Assembly (NCBI GenBank): GCA_017471085.1
Contig: JAFUWW010000022.1
Coordinates: 1 to 33,647 of the forward strand
DNA length: 33,647 bases
Direction of reading: 5' to 3'
From: Bacteroidales bacterium
GTDB taxonomy: Bacteria; Bacteroidota; Bacteroidia; Bacteroidales; UBA932
Both the position numbers and the translations under genes were made by a program. Positions 8,080-15,653 of the stretch are shown piece by piece (the first letter of the stretch is position 1; the number at the start of each line of letters is the position of its first letter). The notes under the pieces were generated by a model, which was not told where the DNA came from, made no database searches, and was given only the letters and a program-made list of their open reading frames with translations.

Positions 8080-10472
8080 AAAAGATCCTTCTGGCATTGA
8101 CCGTGGCCCTGGCCGCACTTTCAGCCGCCGCCCAGGACCGCTCCTCCTCCACCTTCGGCCTGGATCCCCAGGATGCCAAGGCCGTGAAGGACATCCAGCG
8201 CCGCATGGCGCAGATCCGCCGTCGCCGGCCCACCGTGGCGCTGGTGCTTTCCGGCGGCGGTGCCAAAGGTGCCGCCACCGTGGGCGCGCTGCGGTACATG
8301 GAACAGCTGGACCTCCCCATCGACATGGTGGTCGGCACCAGCATCGGCGGTCTCATCGGCGGCCTGTATTCCCTGGGATACGGTACGGAGTACCTGGACA
8401 GCCTCATCCACTCCATCGACTGGGACATGGCCCTGAGCGACAAGGTGGCCCGGGAGTATATCCCCTATTCCAGAACCCGGTACAAAGAGAAATACCTGGT
8501 GTCCATTCCGTTCTATTACAAAAGCCAGGACTATCAGGATTATGTGGCGGGCAGCATGCCCTTTGAATCCGGCCAGGACAGGAGCCTGCATCTGGGGGCG
8601 GAGGGCGGCCGCAGCCTGAACCGCTATCTGAACGAAAATCTGATGGGAAGCCTTCCTTCCGGATTCGTATTCGGACAGAATGTCAACCAGATCATCACCT
8701 CCCGAACGATTGGTTACAGCGACTCCACGGACTTTTTCAAGTTTCCCATTCCGTTTGCCTGCGTAGCGACGGATGTGGCCTCCGGAAAAGCCAAGATCTG
8801 GCACAACGGGTCGGTGAACCTGGCCCTCCGCTCCACCATGTCCATCCCCGGCCTCTTCACGCCCGTCCGTACCCAGGGAATGGTGCTGGCGGACGGCGGT
8901 ATGCGCAACAATTTCCCGGTGGACATCGCCCGTGACATGGGCGCCGATATCGTGATCGGCATCGACCTCTCTACCAGCAGCGTGGAGGCCGACAAAATCA
9001 ACAACCTGGCCGATATCCTCATGCAGGGGATCGATATGCTCTCCAATGATGCCTTCGAGCGGAACATCAACTCGGTGGACGTCCGTATCCATCCGGATCT
9101 TGAGGGGTATAATATGCTGAGTTTTAACAAGGTGGCTATCGACACCATGTTCAACAGGGGATATCGGGCCGCGGAGGCTGCAGCTTCCGAACTGGCCGCC
9201 GTCCGCCGCAAAGTGGGAACGGAAAAAAGGAAACTCCAGGCCAGGCCTGCTACGGACCTGAACCATCAGCCGGTGGTGATAGGGGATATCGACATCGTGG
9301 GCGTTTCCGCCGCGGAGGCCGATTATATCCGCTCCAAGATGCTGGTGAAAGCCGGCTCCGTGGTCACCTTGCAGGCCATCCAGGACGATGTGGCCACCAT
9401 CTTCGGCCAGGGTACCTACGATTATGTGAATTACGAATTCCGCGGCAGCATGGAACCCTACCGGCTGCGGATCCTGTGCAAACGCGGTCCCATGCATCAG
9501 CTGGGGCTGGGTTTCCGGCTGGATTCGGAAGACCTGGTGTCCATCCTCGTGAACGTGGGCCTGAACACCCATGCCATCCGCGGGTCTTCCATGGATATGA
9601 CAGCCCGGATCGGCCGCCAGCCCCTGCTGGATTTCCTCTATGCGTACAATTCTCCCAAACTGCCCACCATCAACGCCAGGGCTCGTTTCCGCTGGACCGA
9701 CCGCGGCAGTTTCACCTCGGCGGGCAGCCTGTACAATATCACATTCCGCGTGTTCAGCCAGGAAATCTACGCTTCCAACATGAAATGGTCTTCCTTTGAC
9801 GTGCAGGCCGGATTCCGGAACCAGTATTTCAAGGTAGGAAACGTGCTGGCTTCGGATGTGGAAGTGGGCGGTTACGATCTGGCCTCCATGCCCAAGGATT
9901 ATCCCGGTTTCTTCGTGAACGCCCGCATGGAAACCCTGGACGACGGGTATTTCCCCACGAAAGGCGTATCGGCCGGTGTCAGCGGCGACCTTATCTCCCG
10001 GGCTTTCGCCAAGGACAATTCCCGCTGGTTCGGCATTGCGGCGCTGGACGGCATGATGCCGGTTACCTGGGGACGGTTTACCCTGATTCCGCAGGGAAAT
10101 GTCCGCTTCCTGTTTGGAGAAGACATTCCGCTTGTCTTTGCCAACATCATGGGAGGCGACCTGGCCGGCCGCTATGCAGACCATCAGATTCCGTTCACCG
10201 GCATCAACATGGCCTCTTTCCGGCGCAATTACATGATGATGGGGCGGCTGGATGCGCGTCTGAGGATAGGCACCGGCCATTATGTGAGCGCCATCTTCAA
10301 CGCTTCGTACGATTTCGACAATTTCGGCTCTTTCGAAAAGGGGGAGCATGTTTTCGGCGCAGGAATCGGCTATGCGTATGATTCCATCCTGGGCCCCCTT
10401 AAGCTGAATGTCCACTGGTCTACCATCACCCGGAAAGTGGGCGCCTACTTGTCGATGGGCTTTAATTTCTAG
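8076..10472 (+). CDS. Patatin-like phospholipase fused to POTRA and outer-membrane barrel (type Vd-like)
   Basis: A 798-residue secreted protein with a signal peptide ending near AAAQ20. The patatin domain (about 53-385) has the oxyanion loop SGGGAKG at 59-65, nucleophile Ser89 in GTSIGG, and the catalytic Asp273 in LADGG. A POTRA-like domain follows at about 395-470 (VVIGDIDIVGV). A BamA/TamA-type beta-barrel occupies about 475-798 and ends with Phe, as expected for barrel insertion. The layout matches the PlpD/FplA type Vd family, in which a lipase is joined to its own barrel; its substrate here is unknown. It lies between rlmN (4-base overlap) and recX (4-base gap), in one operon. Confidence 0.9.
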   Translation: MKKILLALTVALAALSAAAQDRSSSTFGLDPQDAKAVKDIQRRMAQIRRRRPTVALVLSGGGAKGAATVGALRYMEQLDLPIDMVVGTSIGGLIGGLYSLGYGTEYLDSLIHSIDWDMALSDKVAREYIPYSRTRYKEKYLVSIPFYYKSQDYQDYVAGSMPFESGQDRSLHLGAEGGRSLNRYLNENLMGSLPSGFVFGQNVNQIITSRTIGYSDSTDFFKFPIPFACVATDVASGKAKIWHNGSVNLALRSTMSIPGLFTPVRTQGMVLADGGMRNNFPVDIARDMGADIVIGIDLSTSSVEADKINNLADILMQGIDMLSNDAFERNINSVDVRIHPDLEGYNMLSFNKVAIDTMFNRGYRAAEAAASELAAVRRKVGTEKRKLQARPATDLNHQPVVIGDIDIVGVSAAEADYIRSKMLVKAGSVVTLQAIQDDVATIFGQGTYDYVNYEFRGSMEPYRLRILCKRGPMHQLGLGFRLDSEDLVSILVNVGLNTHAIRGSSMDMTARIGRQPLLDFLYAYNSPKLPTINARARFRWTDRGSFTSAGSLYNITFRVFSQEIYASNMKWSSFDVQAGFRNQYFKVGNVLASDVEVGGYDLASMPKDYPGFFVNARMETLDDGYFPTKGVSAGVSGDLISRAFAKDNSRWFGIAALDGMMPVTWGRFTLIPQGNVRFLFGEDIPLVFANIMGGDLAGRYADHQIPFTGINMASFRRNYMMMGRLDARLRIGTGHYVSAIFNASYDFDNFGSFEKGEHVFGAGIGYAYDSILGPLKLNVHWSTITRKVGAYLSMGFNF

Positions 10473-10476
10473 GCCG

Positions 10477-10935
10477 ATGGAAGAAAAAAAATGCCTGGCG
10501 CGGCTGCAGCGCCTTTGTTCCAGGGCGGAATATGCTTCGCAGGACATTTACCGCAAAGCCCTGAAAGACATGGAAGGAGACGGAGAAGCCGCCGCCCGCA
10601 TTCTTTCATCGCTGGTGGAGGACCGGTTCGTGGACGATGCCCGCTACGCGTCGGCCTTTGCCCGGGAAAAGGCCTCGCTGCAAGGGTGGGGGCCGGTGAA
10701 AATCCGTTTCCAATTGCGTGCAAAGGGGATTCCGGATGCCGTAATAGACGGAGCGCTGCAGGAAATCGACCCGGAGAAGGCCGGGCAAAAACTGGACGGC
10801 GTGGTGGCGGGGAAGTACCGGACGCTCAAGGATGACCCGCAGTGCCGGCTGAAACTGCTCAAATTCGCCCTTTCCAGGGGCTATGAGTATGCCGATGTGG
10901 AAGCCGCCGTTTCCCGCGTGATGAAAGGAGAATAA
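10477..10935 (+). CDS. recX: Regulatory protein RecX
   Basis: A 152-residue all-helical protein of the RecX family, which modulates or inhibits RecA filaments. Family features are the N-terminal RLQRLCSRAEYASQDIYRKAL helix pair, LVEDRFVDDARYASAFAREK, and GPVKIRFQLRAKGIPDAVIDGAL. An open frame continues upstream, but the start at 10477 lies 4 bases after the patatin stop and matches the usual N-terminus. Together with divergent recA this places the recombinase and its modulator in one neighbourhood. Its stop abuts the 3' end of rnpB on the opposite strand. Confidence 0.9.
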   Translation: MEEKKCLARLQRLCSRAEYASQDIYRKALKDMEGDGEAAARILSSLVEDRFVDDARYASAFAREKASLQGWGPVKIRFQLRAKGIPDAVIDGALQEIDPEKAGQKLDGVVAGKYRTLKDDPQCRLKLLKFALSRGYEYADVEAAVSRVMKGE

Positions 10936-11279
10936 AAAAATGGTGGGGCCGTAAGCCGCTTTCTGTTTTTGAATCTGTCATTTATCTTCGCAACCTACCC
11001 CCCGGCATCGGACGGGCAGCCCTCATCTGCCGGTATATTTGGTCTTGCAGGCCCGGATACCGTACCCGCGGCATGTCGCCATGCCGCGTCGTGGGCTCTT
11101 ACCCCGCGTTTTCACCCTTGCCGGCGGTGATATCGGCCCCTAAAGACCTCCCGCGGCGGTTGTTTTCTGTTACGGTATTTAAAGATTACTCCCTACTGTG
11201 CTTTCCACAGACGGGTGCCCTTTCCTGTGCGGACTTTCCTCAGTGCCGGAGCACCGCGACAGATCGTCCCACCATTTTT
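10936..11279 (-). ncRNA. rnpB: RNase P RNA
   Basis: The catalytic RNA of ribonuclease P, which matures tRNA 5' ends. On the minus strand the conserved GAGGAAAGTCCG (11241-11230) lies near the 5' end, and ACAGAAAGCGGCTTACGGC occurs near the 3' end; these are universal bacterial RNase P signatures. The first and last bases pair to form helix P1 (AAAAATGGTGGG near 11279 with CCCACCATTTTT near 10940), followed by a T-run that acts as terminator. The ends are estimated from P1 and the promoter. This explains the gene-free stretch between recX and the GH43 gene. Confidence 0.95.
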
Positions 11280-11285
11280 ATGGCG

Positions 11286-11317
11286 CAAAGGTACGGCGGG
11301 AACTTGGATTTTGCAAA
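11286..11317 (-). promoter_or_regulatory. Promoter of rnpB
   Basis: On the minus strand, TTTG (11317-11314), a 20-base spacer and TACCTTTG (11293-11286) match the Bacteroides consensus exactly. The -7 element ends 7 bases before the inferred RNA 5' end. The -33 element sits 2 bases past the GH43 stop codon, so rnpB does not depend on GH43 read-through. Confidence 0.8.
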
Positions 11318-11319
11318 TC

Positions 11320-13005
11320 CTACCGCACCTGCAGTTCTTCTACATCCACCCAGCCGGCGTCGTTCCTGGGGGCGGGACGGTTGCAGTAGAAGCCGAATTT
11401 GGCCCCGATCCAGGTCTCTGGAGAAGCCGAGAATTCCCCTCCGGCGGGGCGGTATTTTTTTCCGTCGGTGGAATAGCTGAACCGGCATACTGCCTCGGGC
11501 ACGTTTCCTTCCACGGTCCGGGGATGTACTTCCAGTTTTACCCAAAGGAGTGCTTCCTGCCAGTCCGGGTAGGAAACCGGCGGCACGTTTCCGGAGGCAT
11601 AGGGGAGGACGTGAGGTTCCTTTCTGTATGGCAGGACTGTCAGGTCTGTAATGGTTTCTTTGCCGTTTTTCCCGGCATCCTTGCATTCCGCGAACTGCAG
11701 GCAGGCTCCTGCTTTGGTATCTGTGAGCCGGAGCACGGCATAGTCGTTGCCCATCACGATGAAACCGGCTTCCTCTCCCTTTCCTGGCAGTTGTGCATTG
11801 GGATGGAAGCGAAGCCTGGCCGATACGGTGAAGCTTTCGCCGGGGAATTTCTGCAGCAGCAGGTTGAGGCAGTTCCAGAGGTTGGTTTCCGTCGCATTAC
11901 GCGGCACGGAATAGAGCCGAACCGACCCGTCCGGAAGTGTGGCGTGCCAGGTGGGGGAGGGAACGGCGGGGTACTGCCATTCCCTCCCTAATCCGTAGGC
12001 GTTGAGCCGGGAGGCCGGTGCCGGCATACCGTTGGAGACGGGGCATTCCCAGGCTGTTACGGGCTGCCCCACGCCGTCCCCGTCCGGGTCTTCGCCGATC
12101 ACGGGCCACCCGTCTTCCTGCCAGGTCATCGGCTGCAGGTGGACGATCCGGCCATAGGCGCCTTTGTCCTGGAAATGGAGGAACCAGCTTTCTCCGGAGG
12201 GAGTATCCACCCACGCGCCCTGGTGCGGTCCGTTGACGGTGCCGGGAGCCCAAGCCATCACGACGCGCTCTTCCCATGGCCCGAAGATATCGTTTGCCCG
12301 GAGGACCGTCTGCCAGCCGGTGGAAACGCCGCCGGCGGGGGCGAACAGGTAATACTTGCCATCCTTTTTATAAAGTTTGGTGCCTTCGATGGTGGGCTGG
12401 GTGCGGTGCCCGTCGTATACGATCCGGGAAGGTCCGGTGAGAGAAGTGCCGTCAGGGGCCATCGGCGCTGCCAGCAGGACGCTCTTGAGCCCGGCGCGGG
12501 AGCCGGCCAGCGCATGGGAAAGCCAGGCCCTTCCGTCTTCGTCCCAAAGAGGGCACGGGTCGATGAATCCTTTGGCCTTCACCACCCACACGGGGGCTTC
12601 CCAGGTGCCGGCGGGGTCTTGTGTGCGCACCATGAAAACGCCGCGGTCCGGGTCTCCGCAGAAAATGTAGAACCAGCCTTCGTGGTAGCGGATGGCCGGC
12701 GCCCAGACTCCGTTTCCGTGCTGGACGGTTCCGTGAAAATCGTCTTCCGGGGCATTCCAGCCGGGGCCCGGATAATCCGTGAGGGCGGCGCCGATCTGCT
12801 CCCAGTGCACCAGGTCGCGGGAATGGAGGATGGGAAGGCCGGGGAAGCAGTTGAAGGAAGAGGCTGTCATATAGTAATCCTCTCCGACGCGGCAGACATC
12901 CGGGTCGGAGAAATCCTGATGGAGCACCGGGTTCGTAAAGCGCTGCTGAGCGGCGGCGAAAAGCGTGGCGAGCAGCAGGGGGAGGAGGAGCAACTTTTTC
13001 ATCAT
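11320..13005 (-). CDS. Secreted GH43 family glycosidase with C-terminal beta-sandwich
   Basis: Predicted to act on arabinose- or xylose-containing side chains of plant polysaccharides; activity within GH43 varies and cannot be fixed here. The 561-residue protein has a signal peptide (cleavage near AAAQ20). The five-bladed propeller carries the GH43 triad: base Asp34 in FSDPD, Asp149 in FIDP, and acid Glu207 in IEGTK. A concanavalin-like sandwich fills about 340-560, as in xylosidase-type GH43 members. The start is double (ATGATG at 13005-13000), and its first A is the last base of the regulator's TGA, so translation is probably coupled to the LacI-type gene. It is transcribed away from the pectin operon but lies under the same regulator. 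Confidence 0.9.
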   Translation of the reverse strand: MMKKLLLLPLLLATLFAAAQQRFTNPVLHQDFSDPDVCRVGEDYYMTASSFNCFPGLPILHSRDLVHWEQIGAALTDYPGPGWNAPEDDFHGTVQHGNGVWAPAIRYHEGWFYIFCGDPDRGVFMVRTQDPAGTWEAPVWVVKAKGFIDPCPLWDEDGRAWLSHALAGSRAGLKSVLLAAPMAPDGTSLTGPSRIVYDGHRTQPTIEGTKLYKKDGKYYLFAPAGGVSTGWQTVLRANDIFGPWEERVVMAWAPGTVNGPHQGAWVDTPSGESWFLHFQDKGAYGRIVHLQPMTWQEDGWPVIGEDPDGDGVGQPVTAWECPVSNGMPAPASRLNAYGLGREWQYPAVPSPTWHATLPDGSVRLYSVPRNATETNLWNCLNLLLQKFPGESFTVSARLRFHPNAQLPGKGEEAGFIVMGNDYAVLRLTDTKAGACLQFAECKDAGKNGKETITDLTVLPYRKEPHVLPYASGNVPPVSYPDWQEALLWVKLEVHPRTVEGNVPEAVCRFSYSTDGKKYRPAGGEFSASPETWIGAKFGFYCNRPAPRNDAGWVDVEELQVR

Positions 13006-14057
13006 CAATAATCTTCGGCGTTGTACCGGGTGAGCAGGTCCATGTGCATGTAATTGTCTCTCCGGGAAGGCGCCTTTCCCAGGACGATGGAATCGGCCAG
13101 CACCTCTATGGCGCGCGCCACCTGGATGTCCGGATGCTGGGCGATGAGCATGTTCACCGTTCCGCGCCGGAGGGCCGACAGGTTGGATTCCAGATTGTCG
13201 AAGCCGATGACGTGCCTTCCCTTTGCCGGGTGCCTTTCCAGGAAGGGCACGATGAGATGGATGCGGGAATTGAACATGACGATATGGCGCACCTGCGGGA
13301 ATTCCTCGAAGAAGGCCTCCAGGATTCCGTCCGTCGCTGCCGGATCCGAGGGGTCGATGAACAGGCTCCGGACGGTGCATCCCGGGCAGTGCTCCGAGAT
13401 GTAGTCCATAAAGCCGGAGCGCCGGAGGACGGTAGGGTCCGACTGCTTTTTCTTGTCCCGGAGAATCCGCACCACGAGCACTTCCCTGACGGGTTCTCCC
13501 CCCGTGAGCATATCGGCCGACAGATAGCCGCTCTTATAGGTAGGGATGCCGAAATACGCCAGGTAATCAGGCGTTTCCAGTTTTGTGTCTACAAAGGCAT
13601 AGGGAATGCCCCTTTCCTGCAACCGGGCTGCGAAGGCAAGGGTTTCCTCCTTGTACATCGGGGCGATGACCGCTCCGGAGGGGTTTTTCTCCAGCAGGGC
13701 GCTGCCGGCATTCCGGAAAGAATCTTCATCGTACTGGTCGTAGGTGAACAGTTCCGCGCGGATGCCCAGGGTGCCGGAGGCCGGAGAGGTTTCCTTCATG
13801 CCCATCGCGGCAAGTTCCCAGTAAGACCCGGGTTCCGGGCGGGGGAGCAGGACGCCGATGAGGTGTTCCTGCTTCCGGGCCAGCAGCGAGGCGATCACAT
13901 TGGGATGGTATCCCAGTTCTTCAATCACGGCCATGACTTTGGCCTTGCTTTTCTTGGAGACTTCTCCCCGGTTGTGAAGGACGCGGTCCACCGTGCCTTT
14001 CGAAAGGCCGGACAGGCGGGCTATGTCATTGATGGTTACTTTATCCGGAGTGTCCAT
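13005..14057 (-). CDS. LacI-family transcriptional regulator
   Basis: A DNA-binding regulator with a sugar-binding effector domain. The 350-residue protein begins MDTPDKVTINDIARLSGLSKGTVDRVL, a typical LacI helix-turn-helix at about 8-28. A hinge follows (NVIASLLARKQ, 53-63), then a periplasmic-binding-protein-like domain from about 65. An open frame extends 26 codons further upstream, but it runs across the -7 element at 14084-14091, so I use 14057. Being divergent from the pectin operon, it is the likely controller of that operon, of itself and of the coupled GH43 gene. The inducer is probably galacturonate or a related uronate (inference from gene content). Confidence 0.9.
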   Translation of the reverse strand: MDTPDKVTINDIARLSGLSKGTVDRVLHNRGEVSKKSKAKVMAVIEELGYHPNVIASLLARKQEHLIGVLLPRPEPGSYWELAAMGMKETSPASGTLGIRAELFTYDQYDEDSFRNAGSALLEKNPSGAVIAPMYKEETLAFAARLQERGIPYAFVDTKLETPDYLAYFGIPTYKSGYLSADMLTGGEPVREVLVVRILRDKKKQSDPTVLRRSGFMDYISEHCPGCTVRSLFIDPSDPAATDGILEAFFEEFPQVRHIVMFNSRIHLIVPFLERHPAKGRHVIGFDNLESNLSALRRGTVNMLIAQHPDIQVARAIEVLADSIVLGKAPSRRDNYMHMDLLTRYNAEDY

Positions 14058-14083
14058 GCTATGGGTTTGGTTTTGTTCACAGG

Positions 14084-14091
14084 CAAAGTTA
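14084..14091 (-). promoter_or_regulatory. -7 element for the regulator-GH43 transcript
   Basis: TAACTTTG on the minus strand fits TAnnTTTG, 27 bases upstream of the chosen ATG. No TTTG stands at the right distance; the palindrome at 14112-14121 lies there instead. Confidence 0.55.
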
Positions 14092-14105
14092 ATAAATAAT
14101 TCGTA

Positions 14106-14132
14106 AAATTTCCGTGCACGGTAACGGAATTT
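14106..14132. promoter_or_regulatory. Candidate LacI-type operator in the divergent promoter region
   Basis: A perfect 10-bp palindrome, CCGTGCACGG (14112-14121), lies inside a longer imperfect inverted repeat (AAATTTCCG at 14106-14114 against CGGAATTT at 14125-14132). It covers the -33 position of both divergent promoters, where binding could control both. Assignment to the neighbouring regulator is inference. Confidence 0.5.
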
Positions 14133-14145
14133 CAAGTTTTTCTTT

Positions 14146-14153
14146 TATATTTG
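14146..14153 (+). promoter_or_regulatory. -7 element for the pectin operon
   Basis: TATATTTG fits TAnnTTTG, 28 bases before the GH28 ATG at 14181. No TTTG is found at -33, which suggests that activity depends on a regulator. Confidence 0.6.
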
Positions 14154-14180
14154 CATCCTGAACACTATAACTATGTGCCA

Positions 14181-15653
14181 ATGAGAGCCTTCAAAAATAC
14201 CATCCTGGCGGCTTGCATCCTTGTTCTGGGTGCTTGTGGCGGGGTTTCCGCCCCTTCCGGCGAAGATGCCCTGTACAAGGGAGTCCCCTTCAGCATGCCG
14301 CGGGTAGCGGCCCCTTCCATCCCTTCCCGTACCGTCTCGTTGCTGGATTTCGGCGGCAAGGGCGATGGCATCGCCCTCAATACGGATGCTTTCGCCGCGG
14401 CCATCGCCTCGCTGGGGAAACAGGGCGGCGGTACGCTGGTGGTTCCGGAAGGCATCTGGCTCACCGGCCCCATCGGCCTGGAAAGCCATATCCGCCTGCA
14501 GATAGACAAGGACGCCATCATCGTATTCAGTCCGGACCAGTCGCTGTATCCCATTATCGACACGAATTTCGAGGGACTGGATGTGCGGCGCTGCCTGTCT
14601 CCCATCCATGCGGAGGGGGCAACGGACATCGCCATCACCGGCGGCGGTGTCATTGACGGCAGCGGTGAGTACTGGCGCGAAGTGAAAAAGCGTAAAGTAG
14701 GGGAGGACCAGTGGAAATCCATCGTGAAGCGGGGCGGCGTACTGTCGGCCGACGGCAGCGTCTGGTTCCCGGACGAAGGGTATGCCAAGGCCCGCGCCAC
14801 CGCAGGCTCGCTCAATTATCCGGACCCTTCCCTGGACGAGAATGAGATCAAGACTTTCCTCCGCCCTGTGCTGGTGAGCCTCCGGAATTGCGAAAGGGTG
14901 CTCCTGGAGGGCGTCACTTTCCAGAATTCCCCCTGCTGGAACCTGCATCCGCTCTATTGCAAGGACGTCACCATCCGTAATATCACCGTCCGCAATCCGC
15001 ACTATTCCGCCAACGGAGACGGCATCGACATCGACGCCTGTGAAAATGTGATCCTTACCGGATCCAGCTTCGATGTGGGCGACGACGCCATCTGCATCAA
15101 GTCCGGCAAGGACGAGGACGGCCGCCGCCACGGAAAGGCCTGCCGCAACCTGATTATCAGCGACTGCACCGTCTACCACGGCCACGGAGGCTTCGTGGTG
15201 GGGAGCGAGATGTCCGGCGGCGTGGAGAACATCTGGGTCACCGGCTGCCGTTTTATCGGCACGGACGTGGGCCTGCGCTTCAAGAGCGCCCGGGGCCGCG
15301 GGGGCCTGGTAAAGGACATCTGGTGTGACCATATCTATATGAAGGACATCGTCACGTACGGTGTCATCTTCAATCTTTATTATGCCGGCGTGGCCGCCAC
15401 GGACATGGACAAGGATGCGGAAAGCGACATCCAGCCCGTGGACGAAACCACTCCCGAATTCCGGGACATCCGCTTCAGCGACATCCTGTGCGCAGGTGCG
15501 CAGCAGGCCATTTATGTGAACGGCCTGCCGGAGCGTCCGCTCACCGGCCTGGAATTCCATAACAGCACTTTCACCGCTCTGCAGGAGTCGGAGTTCCACT
15601 TCTGCGGACCGGTAGTGATGGAGAATGTATCCCAAACAGTAACCAAGCAATGA
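14181..15653 (+). CDS. GH28 polygalacturonase-family lipoprotein
   Basis: Hydrolyses galacturonic-acid linkages in pectin (polygalacturonase or rhamnogalacturonan-type exo-enzyme). The 490-residue protein has a lipoprotein signal ending at Cys19 (VLGAC) and a right-handed beta-helix. The GH28 signatures are NGDGID at 278-283, the catalytic pair Asp301-Asp302 in GDDAICIKSG, His335 in GHGG, and RFK at 366-368 in place of the common RIK. I start at MRAFKN (14181), because the upstream frame crosses the -7 element. It is the first gene of the pectin operon; its stop overlaps the next start by 4 bases (ATGA). Confidence 0.93.
   Translation: MRAFKNTILAACILVLGACGGVSAPSGEDALYKGVPFSMPRVAAPSIPSRTVSLLDFGGKGDGIALNTDAFAAAIASLGKQGGGTLVVPEGIWLTGPIGLESHIRLQIDKDAIIVFSPDQSLYPIIDTNFEGLDVRRCLSPIHAEGATDIAITGGGVIDGSGEYWREVKKRKVGEDQWKSIVKRGGVLSADGSVWFPDEGYAKARATAGSLNYPDPSLDENEIKTFLRPVLVSLRNCERVLLEGVTFQNSPCWNLHPLYCKDVTIRNITVRNPHYSANGDGIDIDACENVILTGSSFDVGDDAICIKSGKDEDGRRHGKACRNLIISDCTVYHGHGGFVVGSEMSGGVENIWVTGCRFIGTDVGLRFKSARGRGGLVKDIWCDHIYMKDIVTYGVIFNLYYAGVAATDMDKDAESDIQPVDETTPEFRDIRFSDILCAGAQQAIYVNGLPERPLTGLEFHNSTFTALQESEFHFCGPVVMENVSQTVTKQ

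Noticed and set aside
8121..10547. Minus-strand open frame of 808 codons opposite the patatin gene
   Set aside because: Antisense shadow of a gene with intact catalytic motifs and normal operon spacing.
11073..11991. Plus-strand open frames across rnpB and the end of GH43
   Set aside because: The region is explained by RNase P RNA and by the GH43 C-terminal domain on the minus strand.
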